Below the pieces are notes generated by a model. The model was not told the DNA's origin. It saw only the letters and a program-made list of their open reading frames with translations, and made no database searches. DNA of 64,000 nucleotides. Origin: Viscum album (Eukaryota > Streptophyta > Magnoliopsida > Santalales > Viscaceae). Of the stretch, positions 63,641 through 64,000 are shown in pieces. Every line of letters begins with the position of its first letter. The stretch's first letter is position 1. The stretch covers positions 1,545,678,868 to 1,545,742,867 of the forward strand of contig OY728122.1 of the NCBI GenBank assembly GCA_963277665.1, given 5' to 3'. The translations under genes were made by a program, and so were the position numbers.

Positions 63641-64000
63641 GTTAGATTCACCGTAAAAATGGAAAATAGAATGAGTTACCATTTTTGATCAAAAAACACA
63701 ATACATTTTATAACCTTTCAAGAGATTTATTCAATCCATCATCCAACACCGGGTTATAATATCAACTAATTATTAGAGGGTACGGTCACATAAAATTATC
63801 CACTATCAACATGTACCTCTATGGAAGATATGGTTTAACTCTAGCATGGATGCCCCCACCATTTATAAACAACTAATAATGATACATCCTGTAAAAAAAT
63901 TGATTAGTTCAAATTCCATGCATTCCGAGTTGCAGAATTGGACTCATTGTAATATATTAAAATATTAAATTACAAACACACATAGATTTCTAGAAAAAGT
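63641..64000. other. Right edge of the window, probably element C gag/leader
   Basis: AT-rich, no separate feature recognised. The element C 5' LTR would lie beyond 64,000. Confidence 0.35.

Overview
The window looks like deep intergenic heterochromatin of a large plant nuclear genome. It is very AT-rich and CpG-poor almost throughout, no open reading frame resembles an intact gene, and every family I can recognise is a plant transposable element: Ty3/gypsy chromovirus-type LTR retrotransposons and CACTA (En/Spm) DNA transposons. The species cannot be named from what is seen. I found no host gene, rRNA gene, functional tRNA gene or CRISPR array.

Layout. 1-2,600: unassigned AT-rich DNA with a possible primer-binding site near 655. 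About 2,600-5,870: repeat D1, an LTR-like copy whose relative D2 lies at about 45,800-49,829. About 6,000-40,275: what I read as one old gypsy element (element A, minus strand) that was later split twice. Its 3' LTR is about 6,000-9,741 and its decayed pol and gag run from 9,742 to about 13,990. A CACTA element (CACTA-2, about 13,995-26,144) interrupts the gag region. The 5' LTR is about 26,650-40,275, itself interrupted by a second CACTA element (CACTA-1, 29,374-39,139). With both CACTA elements removed, LTRs of about 3.7 kb flank an internal region of about 4.7 kb, normal for Tekay/Del-like chromoviruses. About 40,275-41,869: unassigned. 41,870-45,679: a 5'-truncated, GC-rich chromovirus, minus strand, with a complete 2.9-kb 3' LTR. 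D2 carries a 655-bp insertion with Pol III-type promoter boxes. About 50,680-55,400: G-poor DNA, mostly unassigned. About 55,400-64,000: a second member of the element A family (element C, minus strand), with its 3' LTR and decayed pol and gag running off the right edge.

The best-supported observation is the CACTA-1 insertion. Its ends CACAACAAGAAAT and ATTTCTAGTAGTG are flanked by ATA on both sides, and two related LTRs (near 8,523 and 57,877) show the uninterrupted site. The most unusual sequences are the arrays inside the CACTA elements: a 3.2-kb degenerate 9-bp satellite (AGGCCATTT/AGGCCAATT) in CACTA-2 and three strongly G-rich blocks, all G on the + strand, in CACTA-1.

Nothing here forms a working genetic system. 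The elements are related by nesting and relative age, not by function. LTR edges given as 'about' come from comparing diverged copies by eye.
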